Below are positions 1 to 13,847 of a stretch of 64,000 nt of DNA, piece by piece. The DNA is from Podospora comata (Eukaryota > Ascomycota > Sordariomycetes > Sordariales > Podosporaceae), in NCBI GenBank assembly GCA_017354895.1, contig CP071499.1, positions 1,116,001 through 1,180,000 of the forward strand, given 5' to 3'. The notes under the pieces were generated by a model, which was given only the letters and a program-made list of their open reading frames with translations, had not been told where the DNA came from and searched no databases. Every line of letters starts with the position of its first letter. Position 1 is the first letter of the stretch. Both the position numbers and the translations under genes were made by a program.

Positions 1-1822
1 GCTGTTCACACTCCGAGCTTGGCGGAGGCGTTTTCTCCTGACAAGGAGGAGTTTTCTTTTGATCCTTCAGAAACTACTACTACGAATATTGGTGACAGTG
101 ATGCTAACAATAATACTCCACGAAAACAGCGCGGGTACCTCATGCGGCAGAACACAAAGGTCATCACTGCCAGTGATAAGATGACGGAGGACTTCAGGGC
201 TCGGTCGGCGGGGAATAGCCCGACCAAGGCGGCGCAGAGGCCGCAGAGCTGGACGGTGGAGCCGTGGAACAGCCAGCCGGCTAGGAAGAGGAGCTTCAAG
301 AAGAAGCCGAGTAACTTGGGCGCTTCCGGGCCTGTTCCCCCGCTGCCTGGGCAGGAGAGTAATGCTGCTGCTGTCGCGACGCAGAGCGGGAACGACGAGG
401 ATGTAGGTGCGGAGCTGAGCCCGGGGGATGAAAATGGGGAGAGGGGAAGGCTCTTTGTTAAAGTGATGGGGGTCAAGGATCTGGATTTGCCTATTCCTAA
501 GAGTATGTTTTTTTTTTTTACTTTCTTGGGCTGAACGAGTTGATGGCTAACGCGAGACAGATGAACGAACCTGGTTCAGTCTCACACTCGACAACGGAGT
601 CCACTGCGTGACGACGGCCTGGCTAGAACTGGCCCGCAACGCGCCCATCGGGCAAGAATTCGAATTGGTTGTCCCCAACGACTTGGAGTTCCAGCTGACG
701 TTGAACGTCAAGCTGGAGAAGCCGGTCGAGAAGCCCGTGGCCAAGGCGCTGCCGTCGCCTACTAAGCTCAGCAAACCCAAGACGTCGGCCTTTTCCAGGG
801 TGTTTGCCTCGCCCAAGAAGAGGAAGGAGATGGAGCTCCGGCAAAGGCAGGCAGAGGAGGAAGAGAGGCTTGCCGCTCAGCGGGAGGCGCAGGCGAGACA
901 GATGAAGAGCCAGCCTACGGCGTGGGACTTGCTGAGCCCGCTGGCGGCGGACGATGGCTCTTTTGCCAGGGCGTACGTCTGCCTCAAGGACCACGAGAGC
1001 AAGTGTTTTGGCAGGCCCTATCTCGTCGACGTGGCGGCATTCAACGAGTGGGCGATGGAGGACGCGGGTTTTGCGTCTAGTGTTAAGAGCAAGAGGGGGA
1101 ACATGGGACCTGGCTCTGTCGTGAGGCGGGCGCCGTACAAGATTGGAAAGCTGGAGCTGCAGCTGTTGTTTGTGCCGAGGCCCAAGGGGGCGACGGATGA
1201 GGACATGCCGAAATCTATGAACAGCTGTATCAGGGAGATGAAGGCTGCGGAGGAGAGGTTGGCGAGGTGCTGGGAGGGGCATCTCAGCCAGCAGGGTGGG
1301 GATTGTCCCTACTGGAGGAGGAGGTATTTCAAGCTTGTCGGGACAAAGTTGACGGCTTACCACGAGGCTACGAGGCAGCCCAGGGCCACGATTAATTTGG
1401 CGAATGCCAAGAGGTTGATCGATGATCGGAGGACGCTGATGGAGAAGGAGACGCTCGGGAAGGGGGGCAAGAGGAGGAGGAGCGCGTTTGCGGAGGATGA
1501 GGAGGGGTACATGTTTGTGGAGGAGGGGTTCAGGATCAGGTTCAACAACGGGGAGTTGATTGACTTTTATGCAGACACGGCCGAGGACAAGGAGGGGTGG
1601 ATGAAGGTGCTTGGGGAGGTGGTGGGGAAGGAGGTGGTGCCCGGGGACGGGGTGGATGATGTTGTTGGCTCTGTGGTGGCGGGAGGGGGAGGGTCGAAGA
1701 TGAAGGGGAAGTGGTGCGAGTTGGTGATGAAGAGGGAGGAGCAGCTGAAGCGGAAGGAGTCGGCTAGCCAGGGGGGTGGCGGGAGGAGGGTACATTCTAG
1801 GACTAAGAGTGCTTTGACTTGA
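1..1822 (+). CDS. BUD4: BUD4/anillin-like septation protein, 3' part (5' end outside window)
   Basis: The open frame runs in from the left edge and continues after one intron (503-560, GTATGT donor, GCTAAC branch site, ACAG acceptor) to a stop at 1820-1822. That leaves 587 C-terminal residues. The splice rebuilds a conserved anillin-homology stretch, PIPKNERTWFSLTLDNGVHC, at about residues 164-183 of the visible part. A lysine/glutamate-rich linker follows, then a PH domain at about residues 400-524 (motifs WEGHLSQQG, WRRRYFKLVG and GWMKVLGEVV at its end). Bud4 and anillin-type proteins scaffold septins and the contractile ring at septation sites, and the PH domain targets membrane lipid. The family call is firm. 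Orthology to BUD4 rather than another anillin-like protein is inference from the fungal C-terminal layout. The usual N-terminal disordered half is missing only because the window starts inside the gene. Confidence 0.85.
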
Positions 1823-4800
1823 GGTTTTCTCTCCTGGGGTGTAGTTTTCTTTTTTACTCTTTCTGGTTTTGGCGCTGCCTTTTTTTTTTTCCACATCTGT
1901 TTATCACTTGCATTACTGGGAGCGCAAAGGGCGGGAAGGGAATTTAGGGATGGGCAGGCAGGCAGGGCATAAGAGAGGGAAGGAGTTGATTGGGGGGTGG
2001 GGAAGGGAGTCAGTCAATCTGCATAGGGTAGTAGTTCTTGTTGGAGTAAGGTATATTGGGGACTAAGAGGTCGTGATTGGATGTTGGAACACACACGTAT
2101 GGGACGACTACGACAAAAGTCATCACAGCAACAACAACAACAACAACAATGTTTCATTGCTTGTTTTTTTATTTTATTTGTTTTTGTTATTCCACTCTTG
2201 CCCTTGCCTTCTGCTACCTTACTGAGTAGTATTGGCACACCCAACACAAAATGTCTACTTGTCTATTTTGTTGCTTTTCAGCCCTGTCGCGTTGGCTTTT
2301 TTGAGTTGTATATCCCTTTTTCGTTATTGAGTGCAAGAAGAAAGAAAAAAGTTGAGTTGGGTGTAGGTGGTTGGAGATTATGTTTGGGGTTTTAGAGAGA
2401 GAGAGAGAGAGGGATGGGATAGGTTTCGTTGGTGTGTGTGTGTGTGTGTGAAGAGAACTTTGGTTTCTAGTGTATTGATTGTGGTTGTTGTTGAATTTGG
2501 GAAGCTAGTTGTATTAAGCAGTATTTACCTACTCGTTGAATTTAAAATAAAAAAAAGGTTTAACCTGCGGTTTTTTGTTACTGGGGATTTGGTGAAGGGT
2601 ATTGGTTTGAAGTGCTACTGCAGATTTCCTTGGAAATGTCTGATGATGGATTTTCGGGTTCTTCATCGTGTCATAGTGTTCATATCGCTGACATTCTGTA
2701 GCATGATAACCTGCTGTTGTTGTGGCTTCTTCATTCGACTCTTCCTTTTGCCTGTATCTCTTGACCCAGAGTCGGAGATATCTCGACCCTTTGCAAGCCT
2801 TGCAAAGTCCGCAGCGTCAACGAACAAGAATCTGTGTCACTGACGGTGATGATGAAATGACGATTTCGTGTCACCAGACCCTTTGGCATTTTCGTGATTC
2901 CTTGTGTATAAAGTAGTTTCGACAACGTAACTGATCGCCCTCTCTATATATATATCCTTCTCGTTTATGCAACTGCCGGGTTGTTTTTTTTTTTGCCACC
3001 TCAATCTTCAATGATCATCGTCACCCACCACCATGTACAGTGCCGGCCGACCCGTTTGATCATCTGATCTGTGCATATGAGTGCATTAATTCATTTTTTA
3101 TGTAGGTAGGTAGTGTTACAAGGGGAACGGTGATATTCTGGAAGGGTTGGGTAGGTTTGTTACCTATGTGGATCAGATCATCATGGATGGGTATGGAGGA
3201 GGACGGGAGTATCCGGTGATAGTCCGGCACAGACAGACAGACCAGGCACCGTGTTTGTTTCGGGGGTAGCAATACTGTCTGTCTGTTTCTACCCGCTTTA
3301 GGTCCCGCCCATACCGACCCGTAGTTCCCGTCTCCTCCGTCTCCGGGGTGTGGTGTCATCAGGTCCGGGGTTACACACACACACCGTATTTTTGAAGGTC
3401 CGTTCAGGGTCCCACCGTAGGTCAGTCACCGTTGTTTTGAAGGTGCTACTCCGTATTTGTGTTTGCTGCTCACCGTAAGTTTGGAGTCTTTTTTTTTTTT
3501 TTTTTTTGCTTCAAAGGGGTGTCTTCACCGTATTCCGTGGGGTTACAGTCTCGCCTCCGCAGTGGTTCGTTCCCAACCCGCGGAACCCTGAAAATGATAC
3601 CCGGCCGCCGGTACACACAAGGTTCGAGAACGGTGGAGAAGCTTTTTTTTTTTTCTTCTTGTCCCGTTCACACACCGCCGTTCAGGGGCCGCCGCCGCCG
3701 TCGTCCGGAATGGGGACCAGGTTGCTCCACTTTCAGGTACCGGAGTCGGAGTCGGAGGAGCCTCATCACGCCTTACTGCGGCGCAGGAACACGATAGGCA
3801 AGGTACAAAGATAGATGCGCTGGCGGTGTGGGAGAAAAAAAAAAGAAGAAAAGCTTCTGCTTGCATAATCTCGCTCCTCTTTTTTTCCACCACGGGGAAG
3901 AGCATCCGTATGCTACCCAGATACACTGCAAGTGGAGAGAGTGTGCTTGCTGTCAATGTGTCAGTGAGGCCGTAGTGCAGGTACCACAGATGGCCAGTTT
4001 TGGGCTGATCTACAGCAAAAATAATAGTTGTATGTTTCGCCTAGTTGGTGTAAGTGAAGATATTCAGACAAAGCCCCCCCCCCCCTTCCCCCGGCTCACC
4101 AACCAAAAAAAAAAAAAACTAAACGGGTCAAGTCCCAAGTGAAGACTCTTCTAGCGCCATCCCGTCGTTGTCGATCGATCTCGATGAGATAGATGCCTCT
4201 CGGATTTCAGAATTTTCATCACCAACCCGCATCAGTCAGCCGTCACAGGACTGTCTGACTGTTGACAGTGAACAATCTCGTAAGCTGTCCACCACCCACT
4301 TTTTCCAGCTGGGGTGGATAGCAAGAGCTTCTTTTTCCGTGGGGGGAAGGGGGAGAAAATAAAAAAACTTGGTCTTTTTTATTACCCCAGTGAACAAAAA
4401 ACAAACCCCCCGCCCAGGTCGGTCGGTTTCGTCCACTACCCCATATTCCCCACAGCGCTAGTCTATCCCGTCCTGCTGCCGCCCCCGCTTAACGTCCGAT
4501 TTTCCTTGACCAACGCAGCGCAGATCACTTTCCTTCCCTCTCGTCCGGACAGGCTGGAAACTTCTTCTGCGGTGAGAAAAAAGAAGAGGGGGGTCTACTG
4601 GCTGTGTGTGAAAGGGGGGTGGAGAAATGAGGCTGTGTTCTTGTGGAAAATGGAGAACATATACCGGTGCCTTGCATATACAGACCGCGGCAGACTATAT
4701 CGGCACAGAAAAGAAAACAAGAGATTTATTCTGTTGCCTGGTGTAAACTGTTGGGTAAAGATCTAGAACTTGCAAAAATCTAGCAAACATGTGAGACATA

Positions 4801-6390
4801 TTGCCCAGCTCCTCACCTCGGTCAACAACAACCCCTTTCTCATCTGCCGCTCATTCATCACGAATATCAAACCCGATATTGAACGCCCCCCCCCTCCCCT
4901 CCCCTCCCCTCTTCACCGAAAAACCATATTAAATCAATATTTCCCCTTCCACCTCACACAGCATAGATTAACTCTGCCCCTCCCCCCTCTCCCACCGCCA
5001 AATGACAAGGTGAGGTCATCCCCCCCTCTCCTCCAAAAAACCCAGCGTCCCATCCAATTCAGGAACCCACATCTTATTACCCCATATTCTCGGTCTTTGC
5101 TTGTTTGCCAGCAAGCTCCAACCAACCCCACCACCCGTGTAACCATATCCTATCTCCACCAGCCCATCCACACCAAGCAAGTAGTTCCAATTGTTCCACA
5201 ACGGTCACCAACAAGACAGGACAAGCGAAACAAGAAGCGAAAAAGCAAATGCATCATTCTGTCTGTGTGTGTCTGTGTGTTGTATTCAGCCAATTCAATT
5301 GTGTAATTAAACGAAAAATGTGTGTTTTGTTTGAGCGGTGTGACATGTCCCATCCGTCCGTCCGTCCGTATCCGGAAACCAAAAAATGCCCCCATCGTGA
5401 TAAAAAGAAGAAAGCTCCGTTCATGCCAAGAGTAAAATAAAAAAAGACGTAACAAAGTTAGGTATTTACATTTCAGACAGAAAGAGAAAAAAAAATAAAA
5501 ATAAAAAAGAGGCCTGTGTTTCCTTTGCCAATAATCCACAAAAATATGCCGCCACCTCCAAGAAAGTTATGAATGTTAAAAGTAAGTAGAGTAGTAAGCT
5601 CAGATGTCCTCCTCGAGACCCCCCCGAAACGAATAATAGTCCTCCTCCTCTCCATGATTTGTCATGCTCCAAGGAATTTAAAAAAAAAAAAAGTTGCTTT
5701 TTTCCCATCTATTGTCTTCAGATAAACCCTCGCCCATGCCGCTAAGCTTTTTGTTGAAAACACATATCCCAAACATGAAAAACAAAATTAGTAGTAAGTG
5801 ACAATGAAGAAAAGCACCAAGAAGGGGAGGTGGTTTGTGATGATGTGGGACGTGAACCAAGTCCACGGCAACCGCCAATCTCTCCCTCCCTCTTCCAACC
5901 CCGCGCTAAGAAATGCAGGTGTGCCCCAGAAAACGCCTCTTTTTTCGATGCTGGCCTGTCATGTGCCAAGACAGATGTGGAAAGCCTGAGGATGGCATCC
6001 CCGCCGCTCCCCATGCTGAACCGGCTCACCCGTGTGTGGGGTACCGAGAAGTCAAAAGATCCGGAAAGCTGCATGAGTGGCAGCTGGGTTTGGGAGGTGT
6101 GATGCTGCTGCTACTGCTGAAGCACAGCCAGCACACAAGAGAGGGCAGATCTGTGCCGTTCAGCACCCCACGCGGAATGTTGCACTGCAACAGCTCGGCC
6201 AACCAAACCCCCACATGGAGAGAGATAAAGAAGGATCAGAAAAGTGCTTTTCCTAATCAAGACAGCTCTTGACTTTGCGTCTCTGGGTCCCAACGACTGC
6301 AATCAGCGTTGCCTTTTCCGACAGCATCGCTGCATTGCCATGTGAGGCTACCCGCATCCGACTCCTCGCATGACTTTCAATGCGGGAGAA
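1823..6390. other. 4.6 kb spacer between convergent BUD4 and ECL1-like genes
   Basis: No convincing gene was seen. Open frames here are low-complexity and lack introns or recognisable domains. The stretch contains a CAA microsatellite (about 2128-2149), GA and GT runs (2395-2450), many poly-T/poly-A tracts, a CCGT run near 5351-5370, and the CACCGT repeat block listed separately. It probably holds two long 3' UTRs and possibly noncoding RNA. Confidence 0.6.
3382..3560. repeat. Degenerate ~44-bp tandem repeat headed by CACCGT
   Basis: CACCGT occurs on the same strand at 3382, 3413, 3427, 3471 and 3526. The copies at 3382, 3427, 3471 and 3526 are 45, 44 and 55 bp apart, and the longest spacing contains an expanded T tract. 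The first two copies also share a T-run followed by TTGAAGGT. The repeat is weakly conserved, and no function is apparent. Confidence 0.5.
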
Positions 6391-7421
6391 CTACCTCCCA
6401 GAGGCGAGCATGGGTGTGACGAGTTCGATGCTCTTTGGTCTGGAGTAAACACCAGGCCTGCGTGACGGAAGGGGTCTGTCAACCGAGGAGCCGTAGTGGT
6501 CGTAGTACGCGCCGTCGTAAGTGGTCGAAAAGTAACTCGAGGTGGGTTTCGTGTACGAGTTGTCTGGGCTTGTAGCAGTGCCCCTGCCAAACGACCAGAC
6601 ACCGCTGTGGGAGGTACCCATCATGGGTGACGTGGGACTCGGTGGGCGGATGTATAGTGACGACTTGAGCGCATTTACGGCCGTTGAGGGCGGGGAGAAG
6701 TGCGTAGAGCTAGGCCTTGAAGGCGAGGCGCGGGGTACGATATCTCTGGGCTCTTGAGCTCCCGAGTAGAAAGGGTACTGAGTAGGTGGGTGACTTCCAC
6801 GGCTCGGCGCCGTCGAGGCGCTAACCTGGTCATCGTACCGGCATCTAGATTGCAACATTAGCGCTGAGTCCAAAGAGATACATCATCTCGCAGAAGACTC
6901 ACGTTTCTGAGCAGTAGAGGTTCTGGTCGTCGGCTGGAATGAACTGCTTCTCGCACACCATGCTACATCATTCAGTCAGCCGGGGTTCTTCCAAGGAAAT
7001 CAAGACGTATGCAGGAACGGCAACCCGGACACTCCCCCAGAGAATGAGGTGCCCGGTGTGGTGGTTGACCCCTCTTTTCCCCCTCTTCGCTTGAGGTAAC
7101 ACAAATCACCTGCATGTCAGGTGACGATGCGGGCGGATGGAAAGGGAAGTGCTGCAGTTGCGAAACGTAAACGCTCGGAAACACTTACCAGTACTGCGGG
7201 AAGCTCTCCCGCTCCTCATCCCACCAGCGCTCATCGTCCAGTTCCCTCTCTCTGTCCTCGCGACTCCTGCCCAGCTTTGGGGCGCTTTGCGGTGTGATTC
7301 TTCTCGTCATGGTGGTAGGTCTGGATGAGTGCTTCCTGTAGTTGGGGTCTGATGCACCGACTGTTGCTTTGCGGACGTCGGTCATGGACGTGTTGCCCGA
7401 CTTTCGACGGTGGTGATGCAT
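6391..7421 (-). CDS. ecl1: Ecl1-family zinc-binding life-span/stress regulator
   Basis: Three exons on the minus strand: 7421-7189, 6962-6903 and 6844-6391, giving 248 residues. Intron 1 (6963-7188, 226 nt, GTAAGT...GCTGAC...TAG) is long for this window. Intron 2 (6845-6902) has GTGAGT...GCTAAT...TAG. Splicing joins the four-cysteine signature C78-x2-C81-x13-C95-x3-C99 across all three exons. The core CMVCEKQF...YCSETCR is typical of Ecl1/2/3-type proteins. The N-terminal region is basic and acidic (RWWDEERESFPQ before the first Cys), and the C-terminal 140 residues are Ser/Pro/Tyr-rich and disordered. In fission yeast these small proteins extend chronological life span and respond to nutrient and zinc/sulfur limitation. 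That role is carried over from the family. The ATG at 7421 is the first one consistent with the spliced frame, though an upstream start cannot be excluded. Confidence 0.75.
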
Positions 7422-10400
7422 GGAGACGAGCCTTGTGATTGGTGCAGCTCAGGGGAGCTCGAGGTGAAAGCGCAGGGCGTCGAGGCCAGGGAATGCTGGT
7501 TGGCTGTAGCTCGTCCAAAGTCCCTTTGGGTCTAAGTGTGGAGATGGAGATGGCCCAGACGGGGGGAGGCGGGGAGTTTGAAGCTTCAGAGAGCGAGAAG
7601 TGAAGAACCCGGGATAAAGCCTGTGTGGACAGCTAGGGGTTGGGGGTTGGGTAACAATTGAGCGACGAAAAGATGATCCTTTTGAACTTGGCAAGTTGTC
7701 TTCCAAACAAGACAAAGTTTTCCTCGCAATTGGAGCCCAGCTAAGGGGTGTGTCGTGCGGTGGCGAATATGTATGCTGCAGAAGAGATTTTTTTTTTTTT
7801 TCCCCTCTTGGGTTGTCGGTGCTGTCGGTTGCTGGCGGCCTTTTGTGGACTGTGATGGTCCCTTGGTATTATGCCGGGACACTCGATAGTTGGATTCTTG
7901 GGCCAGTAGTCTGCAATAGCTGAACCTTCGGGGAAGGTGTCTAATAACAGGGCTTGACTCGGGTTGCCGCCCAGCAGTGAGTCTGTGTTGCGTTGCGGTG
8001 CTGCTGACGGGCCACAACGATGTGTGTCGCGACAACTCGTGGACTTGGCGTGCAAATCGGGTAGCCAAACGAGCAGGATTTTACCCCGCGCTTGTGTAGT
8101 CGGGATGTCTGTTATAGAAGAGAAGTGACGGTTGAGTTGATGGGAACACAAGTGGAAACTCGCGTGGTGGTGTGTGTGTGTCTTGTGTAAGTGTAGGTAT
8201 GAAGATAGGTGGTAGTGTAGCTTGGAAGAGCTGTCTGAATGTCTTTGAACCGAAAAAAGACGGCACAGGCGGAGCTTCAGTGTGTGAGACGACCGACCGA
8301 AGGCAGAGCTTTAAAAGACTTGATTCTTTGGGCTAATTATCAGATACTTTTGCGTGTCGGATGACTCCTTTGACCAATTCCTGGGCGCTTCAGCTTGCGC
8401 GTGGACCAGCGCCGAGTCCTTCAAGGCTGCTGCCGAGAGCGGAGATGGACGGAGCTGGGTGAGCTTGTTGGCCTTGGCCAATCGTCTTTCACCGTCGGTG
8501 GGTGTGGTGCAAAGACGGGGAAGTGTATCGAGAGTACAAAGATCCCCGGTCCAAGTGTGTTTCCCGCCAGCGCGGGCTCAGGTCGACGAGCAGGGTTAGA
8601 CCTTGGATCCCCAAGAGCGGATGGAGCAATGTTGAGATCAGAATATGGTGTGGTGGTGAGACGACGAAGACTGGACAGGAGACTGGAAGGGTCAGGTTGG
8701 CGAGAAGGGCAAGAGGGCGAAGAGAATGTCAGGGAATTGGGCGGGCTGTGTTCTTGTAGGTCACTGGATGGGTGAGAGGGAGGAGGGTGGTTTCACCTGG
8801 GCGCTTTCGTGGGGTGGGCGAACACCCATGATGCAAACGTCAATTGAACCTGTCTTTGCAACACAGTGTGAGGAGTGCCCCTCTTTCGGCACCAGATCAC
8901 TGGGCAGTGATGGGCCAGGGTCCCCAGAAGACGAGCGGGACAGGCCTTGTCTGTGATGAAGCGGTCCGGTGACAAATTTCGTGGGGGCGATGGTGGAATC
9001 TGGGACAATGGCTGGGCCGGGCAGCACAGACAATGTTGCGAGAGAATGTTGTGATATTTGGGAATCTGTCAGACTGTCACCGGATAATTCGGTGGCATTG
9101 TGTGATTTTTCAAGAACCTTGATGAGAGAGCTGCTTTCTGTTTTCAGTCAGTACCTCGCAGCAGCGCACAAGGAAAAAGGCGGACCACGAGGTGGAGGGC
9201 ATTTGGCCAATCAGGTGCTGATGCCCTTCCAACGATTCTGGGGAAATGCCAAATTCACACTCTCGACACTGCCCACCATGTTGACATTTTCTGGTTCACT
9301 TGATCATCACACCGAGTTGCTCTGGTCCAGTCACATCACCATGTTCCAGCCTCATCAGACCCGAATCCCGCTGTCATGGAAAAATTTTCTTTCATTTTCC
9401 ACAGCCTAGGTCTTGGCTTCCACTCCACAACCGTCACGGCCGCCTCACCGTCTGTTGATGAACCAGCAAGCTCACGGATTTCTACCAACACCAGAAAACC
9501 CGCTGCCAAGGTCTGTAAAGAACATCACGCCATGAACGATCTGCGCCGGGACTGGGTCTGTGGATCGCGGATGGATCGGATTGTTCAGCAATCTCCATCA
9601 GGGTCCTCCAAGCTCTCCCCCCAAGCTCCACCGGCGGCCAGGCACAGCAGGGAGGGTGGTACTATCGAGCCGTCAAGGTGTCGTCGACCTCTGCCTCAGC
9701 TGCCCCAAAGCCCACCAACAGGGTCATCTTCAAGATAGGGCACTAAAAACACGAGCGATCGGCCCGTGGAACTTTCGTATGCTCCCCGGTCTGCTATCGA
9801 TCGCTGGGTGCATCATCCGGGCCTTGGTCCGCAGCTACCATGACTTGCCCGTGTTGGAAACCCGCCCGCCCTGGACCGGCACGCGATATCAGGCCGTCCG
9901 AGCCATTCAAACGCCTTTTAGGTTCGGCCGCCCGGGCGTGGGGGTTCCTCAGAGCATTGGTACATCAGACCTAAATCTCATCAACAAAATACACTCAACT
10001 CGCTCATTATTATTAACTCTCTCAGTCTGGCAACATTGCCTTGTACCACCTCAAGAGAGCTTCCATCTCAGACTCCTATCATCGGCCATCATGACATCCG
10101 TGCATTGGCAGCACTGCCGGCCATCTCGTCTCTCTGCACCACCCCCCCGCTTTCGATCTGGGCGGCATATCTCTACCGCACCCTCGACAGATTGCTGCAT
10201 TCTCGGAGTGACGCCAGACGCATCTGGGTAGAGCAAGCATATCTCGTATGCACCCTGTCTGCTGCACACCAGCGTTGACCGACGTGCCGGCGGCAGGCGG
10301 CCGGCCAATATCCCGTCGTCCGCGGGGCATGGGAATCTTTTTGACCGGTGCGGGATGCACGGCCAGAAGCAGGCCCATCATCTGGAAGCGAGCCTGTTTG

Positions 10401-10759
10401 CTACCAGCTACCCCTTTGCCACGGACTTGAGGACGAGATTAGTGACGTGCATTGTCGATCATGCTAGGAATACCACCTCACCTCTTGATATGGTGGCATA
10501 GTGTAGGGAATGAGGGGTCACGTCTCACACGCACGCTGGTTCGGGAAAAGGTACAGCCCCTTTGTTTGATAAGACACACAGTGAAAGACTCCGACTTGGT
10601 TTCCGAGATATGGGAAGACTCTTGTCCCTCGTATCTCGACCCTGACGGGTAAGCCCGGTTTTTGGAGGTTGGCGGCGGTGCAGCAGGGGTCTCAGATCAA
10701 TGTGCCTGGCGTTGGCAGACCCCGAATCCGCTCAGGTCCACGGTAGTCTCGATGACCCC

Positions 10760-10760
<1 letters not shown>

Positions 10761-10788
<28 letters not shown>
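10761..10788. repeat. (ATC)n microsatellite
   Basis: About nine uninterrupted ATC units in noncoding DNA. Confidence 0.9.
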
Positions 10789-10791
<3 letters not shown>

Positions 10792-13366
10792 TTGCTTGGT
10801 GGGATGGCACGGCGATTGCTGCAGGTACGCTAGCCGCAGCAGGGTTCTGATCCGAAAGCTCTTATCTCGGTGCTATGGGTTATCAGGAGGGGTAGCATAT
10901 GGCTGCAACCGAAACCTTGCCCAGCTTTGATCCAATGCCGGGAGTTTGGCCGAGATATCACGGCAAGCCTTTTTTTTTCTTCATGTGGGATTCTGCCTGC
11001 CTCCCACGCAGGAGAGATATTAGGGGTCTCAGTGGGGACGTGCACGGGGGTTCCAACAGCCTTCCGTGATGTTTTGTTTCTCTTCTACATCACTCTTGGC
11101 ACAGCTACACACAGTGTGTGCTTTTACAGGGTGTTGAATTGCTTCAAACTCTCTCTCTCGTTATTATCCATACAACCACCCACGCGGGGGCTGTGTCCCG
11201 ACTTTTTGTCGAGGATGACTGAATTCGAGATTTCGCTGACGTCTAGGAATTTGCCAGTGGGTAAGGATTCTATGTGTATAGCCAGGCAATTCGGGAGAAT
11301 CTCCCGCCTCGGGGCGGAGATCACAGGGATTGTCGGGGCTCCACCGGAGATCCAATGCTTAACACAACCTCCATTGTGTCAGGCTCTGCCTTGTCAAGCC
11401 TTCTTGATGACTCCGGTCTCGCACTAGGATGTTGCCGGTTAGTTATCAGTGTCGACTCATCGCTTCACAGCAAAGTATTATTCTTGGAAACAGTCGGTCA
11501 CCGTGGCGACAATCACGCAAGGCTATGAAATATGTCCAAGACTGGAGCAAGTGGGTATGGTCCCGACAGTTCGGTCCATTTTTTTTTTTTCTTTCGGCAC
11601 ATGTCTTGACCTTGTGTCAGTGACACAAGTTGTCAAACTGGTGGCACTTGAACAATGTGGATCAACAACACAAAAAGCAAAAGGCTTCACTTCCCAGGTC
11701 TCGTGATCTATCCCCGACGTCCCCGAGTATGCTTCTGTCCTTCCCATCGGCGTCCTGATCTCAGACTTCGGGATACACACAGACGCGGGAAGAAAAAGGG
11801 GGATACCCTTTTTTGATACAAGATCGGGCGGGGAGAACATCTGTGCTGTTGCATGAGATACAAGAGGAACCCGGGGAGAGACGATCCCCCGCGAGACTAA
11901 TGTAAAAAAAGAAACATCTCGTCGTCATATCCTTCACCGGTCACGGTTCCTCTCATCCCTTACATGCATCATCAAGGGATGTGACAGGGTGCAAAGACAC
12001 CGAGGACAGGGACGCGGATGGGACGTTTTTTTGTTTTTTTCTTTCTCGGTTCCCTCGGCGGTGGCTTCTCAATGCCTGACACCGATGCTTTGGATCTGGG
12101 AATGTGTTTGGCTGGGGTTGGGCGGTTTGGTGTGAGCACACAGTGTCCGCAACTTGTGCAGTTTTCTTTTCTTTTTTGCTTTGGGACCCAACCAGATTTT
12201 GAACGTGTGTGCGCTGACCGATCGGGTTATCGGGCTTATTATATACTACATACAATACGTCGGGCTTCTATAGTTTTTCTTTTGTTGGGTTTCTGTGTAG
12301 GTCCCTTATCAAACGCACAAGATGAAAAGACATGCGTGGCGCTTACGTTGATACACAAGACACAGGACACATGCTACTTTTTTACGCGCGGTTGAAAAGA
12401 CGATGATGGTAACAGGACATCAACAAGGCATGACACCATCTTTCTTTTTTTTTTTCTTTTTTTTTGTGCCCCGATCTTTTTTTTTTCTTTCTTTTTTGGA
12501 CAACAAAAGTCAGGGGTTTGTTACACACATCACCAAAGCTGTGTGTGAGAGTGTGTTGTTGATGTTGTCATGTTTCACTTCTGTAAGTCAGGTTACCAGG
12601 TCTCAAAAGCCCGTCCTTCGGGTTACCAAATGAGGCAAAAGACCGTGCTTGCAAAGAAGGTGTTGGTGGGACTGTACAGTGGCGAGAAAATGCAGTCAGA
12701 CTTTCGGAAAAGGAAAGAGAAAAAAAAGGCAAAAAAAAAAATTACACTTCGAGAAGGTGAGCGGCACAGTACAGTACGAAATGGGATGATGGGATGGGGG
12801 TAACATTGAAGCTTGCGGCACTGCTTGAACAAACGAAAAAGGCGGCACTGATTTAAGATTGGACATGGATATCGGTTCAACCAAAGAAATTGTTGTCAAC
12901 ATTCCCAGGCGGCTAGAAAATGACAACAGAACAAAACGCTATTTGGTGGGGGGAAGGGGAAAAAGAAAAGAAAAGCCCGATGGAACCCGTAAAGCTGCCC
13001 GTCCCGTTCGGTGGTTCCAGATATGAGATACCAATGGTGTCAGCGGGGGAACCGTTGGGGGTGGTTTCCTTGGACCTTCTTGGATTTCTATAATACTGGG
13101 TCTTTGATATGACGAGACTACAACGTAGTGTTGGTAGGTAGACTGTCGGCGAACCCGATATGATCCCTCTTTTTCCTGTGAGCGTGATAAAAAAGGTCGG
13201 ACTTGTCACTACTCCAGCGAAGGGAGTAATATCGTGCTTACCTACCAGAGAAAAAGTCGGAACCACATTTCGTTGGAGTCAGATGGATCACGGAGTTTGA
13301 ATAGTAACAACCTCCCCCCCCTCCCCCACTGGCCAGCCCCACCTGATGATGTCCCACCAGCCCTAC

Positions 13367-13391
13367 CATCATCATCATCATCATCATCATC
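13367..13391. repeat. (ATC)n microsatellite
   Basis: Eight ATC units in noncoding DNA, a second tract of the same motif as at 10761. Confidence 0.9.
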
Positions 13392-13847
13392 GGACAGAAG
13401 CAAACAAAAATAAGGTGCTCACCTTCCCACACCTTTTTCTCACCGCTCGCAAGCGTTACTTGCGGCGGTTAGATAGACCGGTGTGTGCGTGCGCAAGTCA
13501 GTGGCTTGGTCAGGGCTTGGAAGGGTTCATGTGTGTGCGTGCTCCCCCGAGAATGATTGAGTGGGTGGGTGTGATGACCAGTGTGACGGGTCTGGGATAC
13601 GGGGGGTCATGGTGATGTTCCCAAGACGGGAAGAAAAAGATGGTGTGAACCAAAAGGTCGGTTGCTCGCATGGGGATTTGGTCAGGTGAGTTTTGTTGCC
13701 TTGTCCCTGTTTTATTTTTATTTTTTTTATTTTTTTCCCCTTCCCTTTTCTATCGCACTGTGTCGCCATTGTACACAACCTGGCTGAGTTAACAAGGCTT
13801 GTGTGTGTATGTGGTTGATGGTACTCAAATGCAAGGTACCAACAACC

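Noticed and set aside
623-1894. 423-codon minus-strand open frame
   Set aside because: It is antisense to BUD4, where homology lies on the plus strand. The translation is Leu/Pro/Arg/His-rich, typical of a shadow frame.
3229-3286. 12-bp inverted repeat of GACA/TGTC units
   Set aside because: Both arms are short simple-sequence runs, so pairing is expected by composition. There is no sign of a functional hairpin.
9560-10231. 223-codon plus-strand open frame in the Ecl1-DRS2 spacer
   Set aside because: There are no conserved motifs, no splice context and no domain, and other frames overlap it on both strands. It is most likely random.
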